Below, piece after piece: positions 1 to 7,138 of a DNA stretch of 16,470 nucleotides. Below the pieces are notes generated by a model. That model saw only the letters and a list, made by a program, of their open reading frames with translations. It did no database searches and was not told where the DNA came from. A program made the translations under genes and the position numbers. Origin of the DNA: Zymomonas sp. (GTDB lineage: Bacteria; Pseudomonadota; Alphaproteobacteria; Sphingomonadales; Sphingomonadaceae). The first letter of the stretch is position 1. Every line of letters starts with the position of its first letter. The stretch covers positions 1-16,470 of the forward strand of contig NZ_JAIWON010000066.1 of assembly GCF_020216885.1 (NCBI RefSeq), read 5' to 3'.

Positions 1-2
1 AA

Positions 3-1037
3 AAAGCTGATATCACAAAGGATGTCGCGCAGAAAGAGACGGCGGATAGTGAGACGATATCCATCGATGCCTCTCTCGATAAAGCAATCAGCAACGCAGG
101 TTACGGCAATAAAATAGATAATATGACGGCTTCCTATCAAGAAAAAGCAGGGCGGATAAAAGCCAGTCCTTTGGCCAAGCGCTTGGCTAAGAAAAACCAT
201 GTTGACCTGAAACAGGTAAACGGTAGTGGTCCCCATGGCCGAATTATCAAAGCTGATATTGAAGCCTTTGTTGTTCAGGCCAATCAAGCCTCTTCTAATC
301 AGTCAGTCTCCACACCGGAAGTTTCCAGTAAAATAACGCATGATACCCCCCATAACAGTATCAAGCTTAGCAATATGCGGCGCGTTATTGCTCGCCGTCT
401 GACCGAATCCAAACAAAATATTCCTCATATCTATTTGACAGTTGATGTTCAGATGGATGCTCTTTTGAAGCTCCGCTCTGAACTCAATGAATCCTTGACT
501 GTTCAGAATATTAAAATTTCAGTCAATGACATGCTGATTAAAGCACAGGCTTTAGCCTTAAAAGCGACGCCCAACGTCAATGTTGCTTTTGATGGCGATC
601 AGATGCTGCAATTCTCACAGGCTGATATCTCTGTCGCCGTCTCTGTTGAAGGTGGGCTGATTACGCCTATCTTGAAACAAGCTGATACCAAAAGTTTGTC
701 TGCGCTTTCTGTAGAAATGAAAGAGCTTATTGCTCGCGCAAGGGAAGGGCGCTTGCAACCTCAGGAATATCAGGGCGGAACGTCCAGTATTTCTAATATG
801 GGAATGTTTGGTATCAAACAATTTAATGCTGTCATCAACCCGCCACAGGCCTCTATCTTAGCGATTGGAAGCGGTGAAAGACGGCCTTGGGTGATTGATG
901 ATGCGATTACCATTGCTACCGTTGCAACTATCACCGGTAGTTTTGATCATCGTGTTATTGATGGTGCCGATGCGGCTGCCTTTATGTCGGCCTTCAAGCA
1001 TTTGGTTGAAAAACCATTAGGGATTTTAGCGCAATGA
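3..1037 (+). CDS. pdhC: Dihydrolipoamide acetyltransferase (E2 of pyruvate dehydrogenase), 5'-truncated by window
   Basis: E2 core of the pyruvate dehydrogenase complex; it moves the acetyl group from lipoyl-lysine to CoA in the cytoplasm. The frame is open from the first bases of the window, so the gene begins upstream and the lipoyl domain is not visible. The first ~50 residues are linker. Nt 162-269 encode the peripheral subunit-binding domain (ASPLAKRLAKK ... GPHGRIIKADIEAF), which docks E1 or E3. The catalytic domain runs from about nt 354 to the end and carries the active-site motif SFDHRVIDGADAA (His codon 948-950, Asp codon 960-962). The ATG at 123 has no ribosome binding site and lies in linker, so it is not the start. 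The stop overlaps the next gene by 4 nt (ATGA), and lpd follows, which favours pyruvate over 2-oxoglutarate or branched-chain specificity. As I recall, Zymomonas literature calls this gene pdhB. Confidence 0.93.
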   Translation, partial: KADITKDVAQKETADSETISIDASLDKAISNAGYGNKIDNMTASYQEKAGRIKASPLAKRLAKKNHVDLKQVNGSGPHGRIIKADIEAFVVQANQASSNQSVSTPEVSSKITHDTPHNSIKLSNMRRVIARRLTESKQNIPHIYLTVDVQMDALLKLRSELNESLTVQNIKISVNDMLIKAQALALKATPNVNVAFDGDQMLQFSQADISVAVSVEGGLITPILKQADTKSLSALSVEMKELIARAREGRLQPQEYQGGTSSISNMGMFGIKQFNAVINPPQASILAIGSGERRPWVIDDAITIATVATITGSFDHRVIDGADAAAFMSAFKHLVEKPLGILAQ

Positions 1038-1483
1038 GTAATCAGGTCACGAAATCGGATAATTCAGAACCCTTAGCACCCGCTGGAGAACCCGCTATTC
1101 GCGTTATTGCTATGCCAGCAAATACGAATGCCGATGGCCGCATGTTTGGTGGTTGGCTTATGGGTATGTTGGATCAAGCAGCCGGCTTAGTTGCTGCGCG
1201 CCATGCTTTAGCTCGGGTTGTGACCGTCGCAGCCGATTCTATCACTTTCCATGCGCCGGTTCAGGTCGGTGATGAATTATCGCTTTATGCTCGATTGGTG
1301 AAAGTTGGCCGGACTTCAATGAAAATTGAAGTCGAAGGCTGGCGGCGTGTCCGGCATGAGCTGGAAACCATAAAAGCTATTTCTGGCTTGTTTACTTTTG
1401 TTGCCATTGATGAGGATCGTCGCCCTTGTCAGGTGCCTCCGATGAATGAAACGCGGTTGTTATCCGATAAAGCTGATAAATAG
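1034..1483 (+). CDS. Acyl-CoA thioesterase, YciA-like hotdog-fold family
   Basis: A 149-residue single-domain hotdog protein predicted to hydrolyse acyl-CoA to free acid and CoA in the cytoplasm. The N-terminal motif MPANTNADGRMFGGWLMG followed by MLDQAAG (residues 27-50) is the YciA/acyl-CoA hydrolase signature; Asp47 is the expected catalytic acid, and DSITFHAPVQVGDEL is the second conserved block. The first ~18 residues are a poorly conserved, flexible-looking extension. The start ATG overlaps the E2 stop (ATGA), with TTAGGGA just upstream, so translation is probably coupled to E2. It sits between E2 and E3, so it may draw on or buffer the acetyl-CoA/CoA pool, but its chain-length preference cannot be read from sequence. 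Family call is firm; substrate is inference. Confidence 0.88.
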   Translation: MSNQVTKSDNSEPLAPAGEPAIRVIAMPANTNADGRMFGGWLMGMLDQAAGLVAARHALARVVTVAADSITFHAPVQVGDELSLYARLVKVGRTSMKIEVEGWRRVRHELETIKAISGLFTFVAIDEDRRPCQVPPMNETRLLSDKADK

Positions 1484-1528
1484 CCTCCGAAAAACAGCAG
1501 TAATTACAAAGAAAAGAGAACTTAACTC

Positions 1529-2929
1529 ATGGCTGATCATTTTGATCTGATTGTTTTGGGCGGGGGTCCAGGAGGGTATGTTGCGGCTATTCGGGCGGCT
1601 CAGCTAAAACTAAAAGTCGCTTTGGTTGAACGCGTTCATCTAGGTGGCATTTGCTTGAACTGGGGCTGTATCCCAACCAAATCACTTTTGCGTTCTGCTG
1701 AAGTTTATCATGAGATGCAAAATGCCGAAGCCTATGGTCTAACCTCTTTCAAACCTGACTTTGATCTCGATAAAATTATTGCACGTTCTCGCGAAGTAGC
1801 CGCCCGTTTGGCTTCCGGCGTCAAAACGTTACTGCGCAAAAATAAGGTCGAAGTCATCAGTGGTGTCGGTCAACTGACGGGCAATCAGCAAATGCTGGTA
1901 AAAACGACTGAAGGCGAAGAAAAAATCCTTGAAGCCAAAGATATTATTATCGCAACCGGAGCAAGGGCTAGACAGCTTCCCAATGTTCATTCTGATGGTA
2001 AACATATATGGACTTACCATCATGCTTTAAAACCGCCTGCCATGCCGAAAAAATTGCTGGTAATCGGTTCGGGGGCTATCGGTATCGAATTCGCCAGCTT
2101 CTATGCTGATTTTGGGGCTGAAGTGAGCATTGTTGAACATGCACCCCAAATTCTGCCAATGGAAGACGCCGAGGTCAGCGCTTACGTCGCCAAAGCCTTT
2201 AAAAAACGCGGTATCCGTATTTTAACACAATCAGCTTTACAGAATTTAACGCCAGACGATGAAGGTGTAACGGCTGAAATCGCCGGAGCTGATGGTACGG
2301 TTACGAAAGAACGTTTTTCTCATGCTATTGTCGCCATTGGTGTAGTGGCTAATGTTGAAAATATCGGTCTTGATAAACTGGGAATCAAACTTGATCGCGG
2401 CTTTATCGCCGTCGATGGCTTTGGTCGCACCAATGTTGATCATGTCTGGGCAATCGGAGATGTCGCTGGAGCACCTTGCCTCGCGCATAAAGCTAGCCAT
2501 CAAGGAGTCATTGCAGCCGAGGCCATTGCTGGATGTGACCATGTGCATCCTTTAAATACCCAAAATATTCCGGGCTGCACCTATGCAAGGCCACAAGTTG
2601 CTAGTGTGGGTCTCACTGAAGAAAAAGCGCGGCAACAGGGCTATAATGTCAAAATAGGTAATTTCCCCTTTATCGCTAACGGGAAAGCTATTGCTCAAGG
2701 GGCAACTGATGGCTTTGTTAAAACCGTTTTTGATGCCGACAGTGGGGCCCTTTTAGGCGCGCATATGGTTGGGGCTGAAGTAACTGAAATGATTCAGGGC
2801 TATACCGTCGCCAGAACGCTGGAAACGACAGAAGCCGAAATTATGGAAACGATCTTTCCTCATCCGACGATTTCGGAAGCCATGCATGAAAGTGTGCTAG
2901 CCGCCTACGGGCGCGCACTTCATTTTTAA
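1529..2929 (+). CDS. lpd: Dihydrolipoamide dehydrogenase (E3)
   Basis: Flavoprotein that reoxidises dihydrolipoamide on E2 and passes electrons through FAD to NAD+. At 466 residues it has the usual family length. Visible in order: FAD-binding GGGPGGYVAA (residues 11-20); redox-active disulfide GGICLNWGCIPTKS with Cys42 and Cys47; NAD-binding GSGAIGIEFAS; second FAD motif AIGDVAGAPCLAHKA; and the C-terminal interface motif HPTISEAMHES, whose His445-Glu450 pair is the catalytic base. All key residues are present. It starts 45 nt after the thioesterase, behind AAAGAGAA, a purine-rich but weak ribosome binding site. Its position after E2 identifies it as the PDH-associated E3, although it may also serve other lipoyl complexes. 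Confidence 0.97.
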   Translation: MADHFDLIVLGGGPGGYVAAIRAAQLKLKVALVERVHLGGICLNWGCIPTKSLLRSAEVYHEMQNAEAYGLTSFKPDFDLDKIIARSREVAARLASGVKTLLRKNKVEVISGVGQLTGNQQMLVKTTEGEEKILEAKDIIIATGARARQLPNVHSDGKHIWTYHHALKPPAMPKKLLVIGSGAIGIEFASFYADFGAEVSIVEHAPQILPMEDAEVSAYVAKAFKKRGIRILTQSALQNLTPDDEGVTAEIAGADGTVTKERFSHAIVAIGVVANVENIGLDKLGIKLDRGFIAVDGFGRTNVDHVWAIGDVAGAPCLAHKASHQGVIAAEAIAGCDHVHPLNTQNIPGCTYARPQVASVGLTEEKARQQGYNVKIGNFPFIANGKAIAQGATDGFVKTVFDADSGALLGAHMVGAEVTEMIQGYTVARTLETTEAEIMETIFPHPTISEAMHESVLAAYGRALHF

Positions 2930-2937
2930 GGGGAGGG

Positions 2938-3648
2938 GTGTTGCCTTTTTTTCTGAGTGGTTGGCGTTGGGTTGCCATTGTCTTTTTTTGTATCATCGCC
3001 TTTCTGATCGGTTTTCTGACCGCCTGCGAGGCGCCTGGTGCTTTTGACCTGACTCTACTTCATTTAATCGGTGGCTTTGCTTCTCGTCATCATTGGGTGG
3101 CCTGTATCGCCCGTATCGGTAGCTTTGCCGGTAATGTTTCTGTCCGTGTCAGCTGTATTCTTGTCGCAGTTATAACAATGATAGCCCTTAAGGATAAATT
3201 AGGGGCTATTTTTGCTATCTTGGCACCCTTGGGTGGTTGGGCTTTTTTTTCGCTTTTGAAATTAGTTATTAACCGCCCCAGACCCTTGATCTTTTTTCAT
3301 TTGGATCATGTGGATGGCGCTAGCTTCCCAAGCGGTCACAGCACTAATGCCATGATCGTTTACCCGATGCTTGCCTTATTAATTAGACGTCATGGTGGCC
3401 GCCTCGGTTGGCTTTATGCGTCTATTATGTTGGCGCTTTTTGTCGGTTTGTCCCGTGTTGCGCTGGCTGTCCATTGGCCTAGCGATGTTATGGCTGGATG
3501 GGTGGCCGGAAGCGCATGGCTTCTTGTCTGCTATGAAATCTGCGAACAATGGGGGCTACGCCATTCAGATCCGTTATCTGTTAAGATGAGGGATGAAGAG
3601 GATGAGGATGTAAACGCCCATTTAAAACGTCACGAAACCGTGTCTTGA
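2938..3648 (+). CDS. PAP2-family membrane phosphatase
   Basis: Integral-membrane phosphatase of the type-2 phosphatidic acid phosphatase superfamily; members act on phosphatidate, undecaprenyl pyrophosphate or lipid A phosphates, and the substrate cannot be decided here. The three signature motifs are intact: K-x6-RP (Lys108, Arg115-Pro116), PSGH (131-134) and SR-x5-H-x3-D (Ser172-Arg173, His179, Asp183). Several hydrophobic segments surround them, the first at residues ~9-30 (RWVAIVFFCIIAFLIGFL). The charged C-terminal tail (DEEDEDVNAHLKRH) is probably cytoplasmic. The start is uncertain: GTG at 2938 lies only a few bases after AAGGGGAGG, so the adjacent TTG at 2941 is better spaced. It begins 8 nt after lpd and is likely cotranscribed with it. 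Confidence 0.9.
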   Translation: MLPFFLSGWRWVAIVFFCIIAFLIGFLTACEAPGAFDLTLLHLIGGFASRHHWVACIARIGSFAGNVSVRVSCILVAVITMIALKDKLGAIFAILAPLGGWAFFSLLKLVINRPRPLIFFHLDHVDGASFPSGHSTNAMIVYPMLALLIRRHGGRLGWLYASIMLALFVGLSRVALAVHWPSDVMAGWVAGSAWLLVCYEICEQWGLRHSDPLSVKMRDEEDEDVNAHLKRHETVS

Positions 3649-3726
3649 TAACAGAATAAGCGGAAGAAAATGGGTATTCATAAAATTGCCCTAGCATGAC
3701 AGAATAAAATTCTTTATATCCTACCG

Positions 3727-3786
3727 TGGAAACACTGCATGAAAGATCGATTCCGATCAGTGTAAGGTTTCCATTTCGTAAAATGG
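3727..3786 (+). other. Two overlapping hairpins, alternative pairing possible
   Basis: TGGAAAC (3727-3733) pairs with GTTTCCA (3767-3773). Inside, ACTG (3734-3737) can pair with CAGT (3758-3761) and GATCG (3745-3749) with CGATC (3754-3758). CCATTT (3771-3776) also pairs with AAATGG (3781-3786), sharing CCA with the first stem, so the two cannot fully coexist. No U-tract follows, so it is not a canonical terminator. Function unknown. Confidence 0.35.
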
Positions 3787-3800
3787 CGTAATTTTGTTAG

Positions 3801-3846
3801 CGGAAAGATGCTTTCCGTTGACCCTTGCCGTTATCGTCGCTATAGC
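3801..3846 (+). promoter_or_regulatory. Candidate str-operon promoter with an abutting 17-bp dyad
   Basis: TTGACC at 3818-3823 and TATAGC at 3841-3846 are separated by exactly 17 nt and resemble sigma70 -35/-10 boxes. The perfect inverted repeat CGGAAAG-ATG-CTTTCCG (3801-3817) touches the -35 box, where an activator or repressor could bind. The predicted start near 3853 would give a leader of about 190 nt before rpsL. Pattern match only; there is no mapped transcription start. Confidence 0.4.
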
Positions 3847-4046
3847 GCCCGTCTACATCTCCTGTTGACGGTGAATCTTTGGCGTCAGACGGGTGCGCTT
3901 GAACATTGCCATATATGCGCGTCTTCCTTTTAAAGAATTCACGCAGGTGAGCTTAGTCATTTTTGCTCGGTGCTATTTTCATAATTTAATTATGGTCAGG
4001 CGCATTTTGTATATTTGGTAAAGTAACTCTTGAGGTGAAGGGCTTC

Positions 4047-4418
4047 ATGCCGACGATCAATCAATTGGTCCGTAAGGGCCGTCAGTTACAGAAGGAACGC
4101 TCTAAAGTTCCTGCTATGGAGGCAAACCCGCAGAAGCGGGGTGTTTGCACCCGTGTTTATACCACGACCCCGAAAAAGCCGAACTCGGCTCTTCGTAAAG
4201 TGGCAAAAGTGCGTTTGACCAATCAGCGCGAAGTCATCAGTTACATCCCCGGTGAAGGTCATAACCTTCAGGAGCATTCGGTTGTGCTTATCCGTGGTGG
4301 TCGTGTTCGCGATCTTCCAGGTGTGCGTTACCATGTTCTGCGCGGCGTTCTCGATACCCAGGGTGTCAAAGATCGCAAGCAGAGCCGTTCCAAATATGGC
4401 GCCAAACGGCCCAAGTAA
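4047..4418 (+). CDS. rpsL: 30S ribosomal protein S12
   Basis: Decoding-centre protein of the small subunit, 123 residues, normal family length. The signature [13 protein letters not shown] (residues 39-51) contains Lys43, and [17 protein letters not shown] precedes the second loop. That loop reads GGRVRDLPG, with Arg at position 88 where Lys is usual; Asp89, the residue methylthiolated in many bacteria, is present. The ATG at 4047 gives the canonical MPTINQL start behind AGGTGAAGG; a GTG four codons upstream (4035) is in frame but would be atypical. First gene of the str operon, 15 nt before rpsG, and probably driven from the promoter in the upstream spacer. Confidence 0.97.
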   Translation: MPTINQLVRKGRQLQKERSKVPAMEANPQKRGVCTRVYTTTPKKPNSALRKVAKVRLTNQREVISYIPGEGHNLQEHSVVLIRGGRVRDLPGVRYHVLRGVLDTQGVKDRKQSRSKYGAKRPK

Positions 4419-4433
4419 GAAGGTTGAACTGAT

Positions 4434-4904
4434 ATGGCACGTCGTCGTCGCCCGGAAAAACGTGAAATTTTGCCAGATCCTAAATACGGGGATGTGGTTC
4501 TTTCGAAATTTATGAATTCTGTGATGCTTGACGGTAAAAAATCCGTTGCAGAACGTATTCTTTATTCGGCTCTGGATTCTATCGAAGCACGCGTAAAACG
4601 CGTTCCCTTGGAAGTATTCCATGAAGCCTTGGACAATGTAAAACCAGGGATCGAAGTCCGCAGCCGTCGTGTTGGTGGTGCTACTTATCAGGTTCCGGTT
4701 GAAGTCCGCCCCGACCGTGCACAGGCATTGGCCATCCGTTGGTTGATCGCTGCTTCCCGTGCTCGTTCAGAACATAGCATGTCTGCTCGCCTTTCTGGCG
4801 AGTTGCTGGATGCTGCTAACAACCGCGGTAATGCTGTCAAGAAGCGTGAAGATACGCATCGCATGGCTGAAGCAAACCGTGCATTCTCGCATTATCGCTG
4901 GTAA
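4434..4904 (+). CDS. rpsG: 30S ribosomal protein S7
   Basis: Primary 16S rRNA-binding protein that nucleates assembly of the 30S head and lies near the E site. At 156 residues it is the standard short bacterial form. It begins [20 protein letters not shown] and carries the conserved [13 protein letters not shown] block in the middle and [20 protein letters not shown] C-terminus (here [16 protein letters not shown]). GAAGG at 4419-4423 lies 10 nt before the ATG. S7 is the translational autoregulator of the str operon in E. coli; whether that applies here is not visible. A strong hairpin follows before fusA. Confidence 0.97.
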
Positions 4905-4918
4905 CGGCTTTACCCTAT

Positions 4919-4944
4919 ACCGGACAGTTTGTACTCTGTCCGGT
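4919..4944 (+). other. Perfect 9-bp hairpin between rpsG and fusA
   Basis: ACCGGACAG (4919-4927) pairs with CTGTCCGGT (4936-4944) around an 8-nt loop. CACGGAGACT follows rather than a T-run, so it is not a standard terminator. It lies between the rpsG stop and the fusA ribosome binding site (AAGGA 4955-4959). It could be an RNase processing site, a stability element or a weak attenuator. Confidence 0.5.
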
Positions 4945-4962
4945 CACGGAGACTAAGGATCT

Positions 4963-7035
4963 ATGGCCCGCAAATATCCGCTCGATAAATATCGTAATAT
5001 CGGTATTATGGCTCATATTGATGCCGGTAAAACGACCACAACCGAGCGTATTCTTTTCTATACCGGTAAGTCCTACAAGATCGGCGAAGTCCATGAAGGC
5101 ACGGCGACCATGGATTGGATGGAGCAGGAACAGGAGCGCGGGATTACGATCACGTCTGCTGCAACTACCTGCTTTTGGAACGACCATCGAATCAATATCA
5201 TTGATACGCCAGGGCATGTTGACTTTACCATTGAAGTTGAACGTTCTCTTCGCGTTTTAGACGGTGCAGTTGCCTGTTTCGATGGCGTGGCTGGTGTTGA
5301 GCCGCAGTCAGAAACAGTTTGGCGTCAGGCTGAAAAATATCACGTTCCACGTATGTGCTTCGTGAATAAACTTGACCGTACTGGTGCGAACTTCCTCCGC
5401 TGCGTTGACATGATTCGTGATCGCCTCGGCGCTCGTCCGCTGGTGCTCTACTTGCCGATCGGCCTTGAAGGTGATTTCAAGGGCTTGGTCGACCTGGTTG
5501 AAAATCGCGCTATCATTTGGCTTGAAGAAAGCCTGGGTGCAAAATTCGAATATCAGGAAATTCCCGAAGAGTATAAAGCCGACGCAGAAGCTGCGCGCGC
5601 TGAAATGATCGAAATGGCAGTTGAGCAAGATGATGCTGCTATGGAAGCCTATCTCGAAGGAACCGAACCAGACGTTGCCACGCTTAAAAAACTGATCCGT
5701 AAGGGTACGTTGGCACAGGACTTTGTTCCTGTTCTGTGTGGTTCTGCTTTCAAGAACAAAGGTGTTCAGCCTCTCTTGGATGCAGTCGTTGATTTCTTGC
5801 CGAGCCCGTTGGATATTCCTCCGGTCGAAGGCGTGAAAATGGATGGCGAAACGAAAGATAGTCGTAAGCCCTCTGACGACGAACCTTTCTCTGCGCTTGC
5901 ATTTAAAATCATGAACGATCCTTTTGTGGGTTCGTTGACTTTTGCTCGTATTTATTCCGGTAAACTGACCAAGGGTACCGTTTTGAATTCAGTGAAAGAT
6001 AAGCGCGAAAAAGTTGGTCGTATGCTTTTGATGCATGCCAACAGCCGTGAAGATCTCGAAGAGGCTTATGCTGGCGATATCGTCGCTCTGGTTGGTATGA
6101 AAGAAACCACGACTGGTGATACGCTTTGTGCTCCGAACGCACCGATCATTCTGGAACGGATGGAATTTCCGGAACCTGTGATCGAAGTCGCCGTGGAACC
6201 GAAGACGAAGGCCGATCAGGAAAAAATGGGTCTGGCACTCAACCGCTTGGCGGCTGAAGATCCTTCTTTCCGCGTTTCTTCCGATTTTGAATCAGGCCAG
6301 ACGATCATTAAGGGAATGGGTGAACTTCACCTTGATATTCTTGTTGATCGTATGAAGCGCGAATTCAAGGTGGAAGCCAATGTCGGCGCCCCGCAGGTCG
6401 CTTATCGCGAATCACTCGCCCGTCCGGTCGAAGTTGATTATACGCATAAGAAACAGTCCGGTGGTTCTGGTCAGTTCGGTCGCGTAAAAGTCAACCTTGT
6501 TCCGAGTGAACGAGGCGCTGGTATCCAGTTCTTCGATGAAATCAAGGGTGGTAATATTCCTCGTGAATATATCCCTTCCGTCGAAAAAGGTATGCGTGAA
6601 ACCGCAGAAACAGGTTCTTTAATCGGCTTCCCGATTATCGACTTTGAAATCCATTTAACTGATGGTGCGTATCACGATGTCGATTCTTCGGCTCTTGCCT
6701 TTGAAATTGCTGGCCGAGGTGCTATGCGTGAAGCCGCTCAGAAGGCGGGAATCAAGCTCCTTGAACCAGTAATGCGGGTTGAGGTAATCACGCCGGAGGA
6801 TTATCTCGGTGACGTGATCGGTGATATGAATTCGCGGCGCGGCCAGATTCAAGGCACCGATACACGCGGTAATGCCCAGGTCGTCGAAGCAATGGTGCCG
6901 CTGGCTAACATGTTCGGCTATGTGAACCAGCTCCGTTCCTTCACCCAGGGACGCGCCCAGTATTCGATGCAATTTTCGCATTATGACGAAGTCCCGGCTA
7001 ACGTCGCGGATGAGTTAAAATCGAAGATGGCTTAA
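4963..7035 (+). CDS. fusA: Elongation factor G
   Basis: Translational GTPase that drives tRNA-mRNA translocation and, with RRF, ribosome recycling. 690 residues, full length. The G domain shows the P-loop AHIDAGKT (17-24), the switch region with [11 protein letters not shown] (59-69), DTPGHVDF (81-88) and NKLDR (135-139). [16 protein letters not shown] follows as the G5 region. Domain II is around 305-400, and domain IV includes [13 protein letters not shown] and [19 protein letters not shown]. The start lies close behind AAGGA and 58 nt after rpsG. Third gene of the str operon; there is no sign of the EF-G2 paralogue type. All key motifs are intact. Confidence 0.98.
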   Translation: MARKYPLDKYRNIGIMAHIDAGKTTTTERILFYTGKSYKIGEVHEGTATMDWMEQEQERGITITSAATTCFWNDHRINIIDTPGHVDFTIEVERSLRVLDGAVACFDGVAGVEPQSETVWRQAEKYHVPRMCFVNKLDRTGANFLRCVDMIRDRLGARPLVLYLPIGLEGDFKGLVDLVENRAIIWLEESLGAKFEYQEIPEEYKADAEAARAEMIEMAVEQDDAAMEAYLEGTEPDVATLKKLIRKGTLAQDFVPVLCGSAFKNKGVQPLLDAVVDFLPSPLDIPPVEGVKMDGETKDSRKPSDDEPFSALAFKIMNDPFVGSLTFARIYSGKLTKGTVLNSVKDKREKVGRMLLMHANSREDLEEAYAGDIVALVGMKETTTGDTLCAPNAPIILERMEFPEPVIEVAVEPKTKADQEKMGLALNRLAAEDPSFRVSSDFESGQTIIKGMGELHLDILVDRMKREFKVEANVGAPQVAYRESLARPVEVDYTHKKQSGGSGQFGRVKVNLVPSERGAGIQFFDEIKGGNIPREYIPSVEKGMRETAETGSLIGFPIIDFEIHLTDGAYHDVDSSALAFEIAGRGAMREAAQKAGIKLLEPVMRVEVITPEDYLGDVIGDMNSRRGQIQGTDTRGNAQVVEAMVPLANMFGYVNQLRSFTQGRAQYSMQFSHYDEVPANVADELKSKMA

Positions 7036-7068
7036 TTAAATACTGGCATAAACCGAAAAATGTCGTTA

Positions 7069-7098
7069 TGAGCGCGCCGGAGAAGCGCGGCGCGCTCA
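7069..7098 (+). other. Very stable GC hairpin between fusA and tuf
   Basis: An 11-bp perfect stem, TGAGCGCGCCG (7069-7079) with CGGCGCGCTCA (7088-7098), around an 8-nt loop. No T-run follows, so release as an intrinsic terminator is unlikely. It sits 34 nt after the fusA stop and 40 nt before the tuf start. Likely an mRNA processing or stability element, or a pause site, that could set EF-Tu output apart from EF-G. Confidence 0.55.
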
Positions 7099-7138
7099 AT
7101 ACAATAGTGATAAAAGCGGTAACAAAAAGAGGTAACTA

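Larger units (their letters stand above)
3649..4046 (+). other. 398-nt non-coding spacer upstream of the str operon
   Basis: No convincing gene. It contains, in order: an A/T-rich 5' part with a short direct repeat ACAGAATAA (3651-3659 and 3699-3707) and a weak AT hairpin (3701-3713); a bulged hairpin (3727-3773); a short hairpin CCATTT-cgta-AAATGG (3771-3786) sharing bases with it; a perfect dyad (3801-3817) abutting a sigma70-like promoter; a 10-bp inverted repeat (3845-3854 with 3887-3896); and an AT palindrome CATAATT-T-AATTATG (3980-3994). No clear intrinsic terminator for the upstream lpd/PAP2 transcript is visible. Confidence 0.7.

Noticed and set aside
123..125. ATG as the start of the E2 gene
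   Set aside because: No ribosome binding site, open frame upstream to the window edge, and a start here would remove the lipoyl domain that E2 needs.
3651..3707. ACAGAATAA direct repeat as an attachment site or mobile-element scar
   Set aside because: Only 9 bases in an A/T-rich stretch, with no integrase, tRNA or insertion sequence nearby.
3808..3933. 41-codon open frame in the rpsL upstream spacer (MLSVDPCRYRRY...)
   Set aside because: No proper ribosome binding site, it runs through the candidate promoter and its inverted repeat, and it resembles no family I know. Chance frame.
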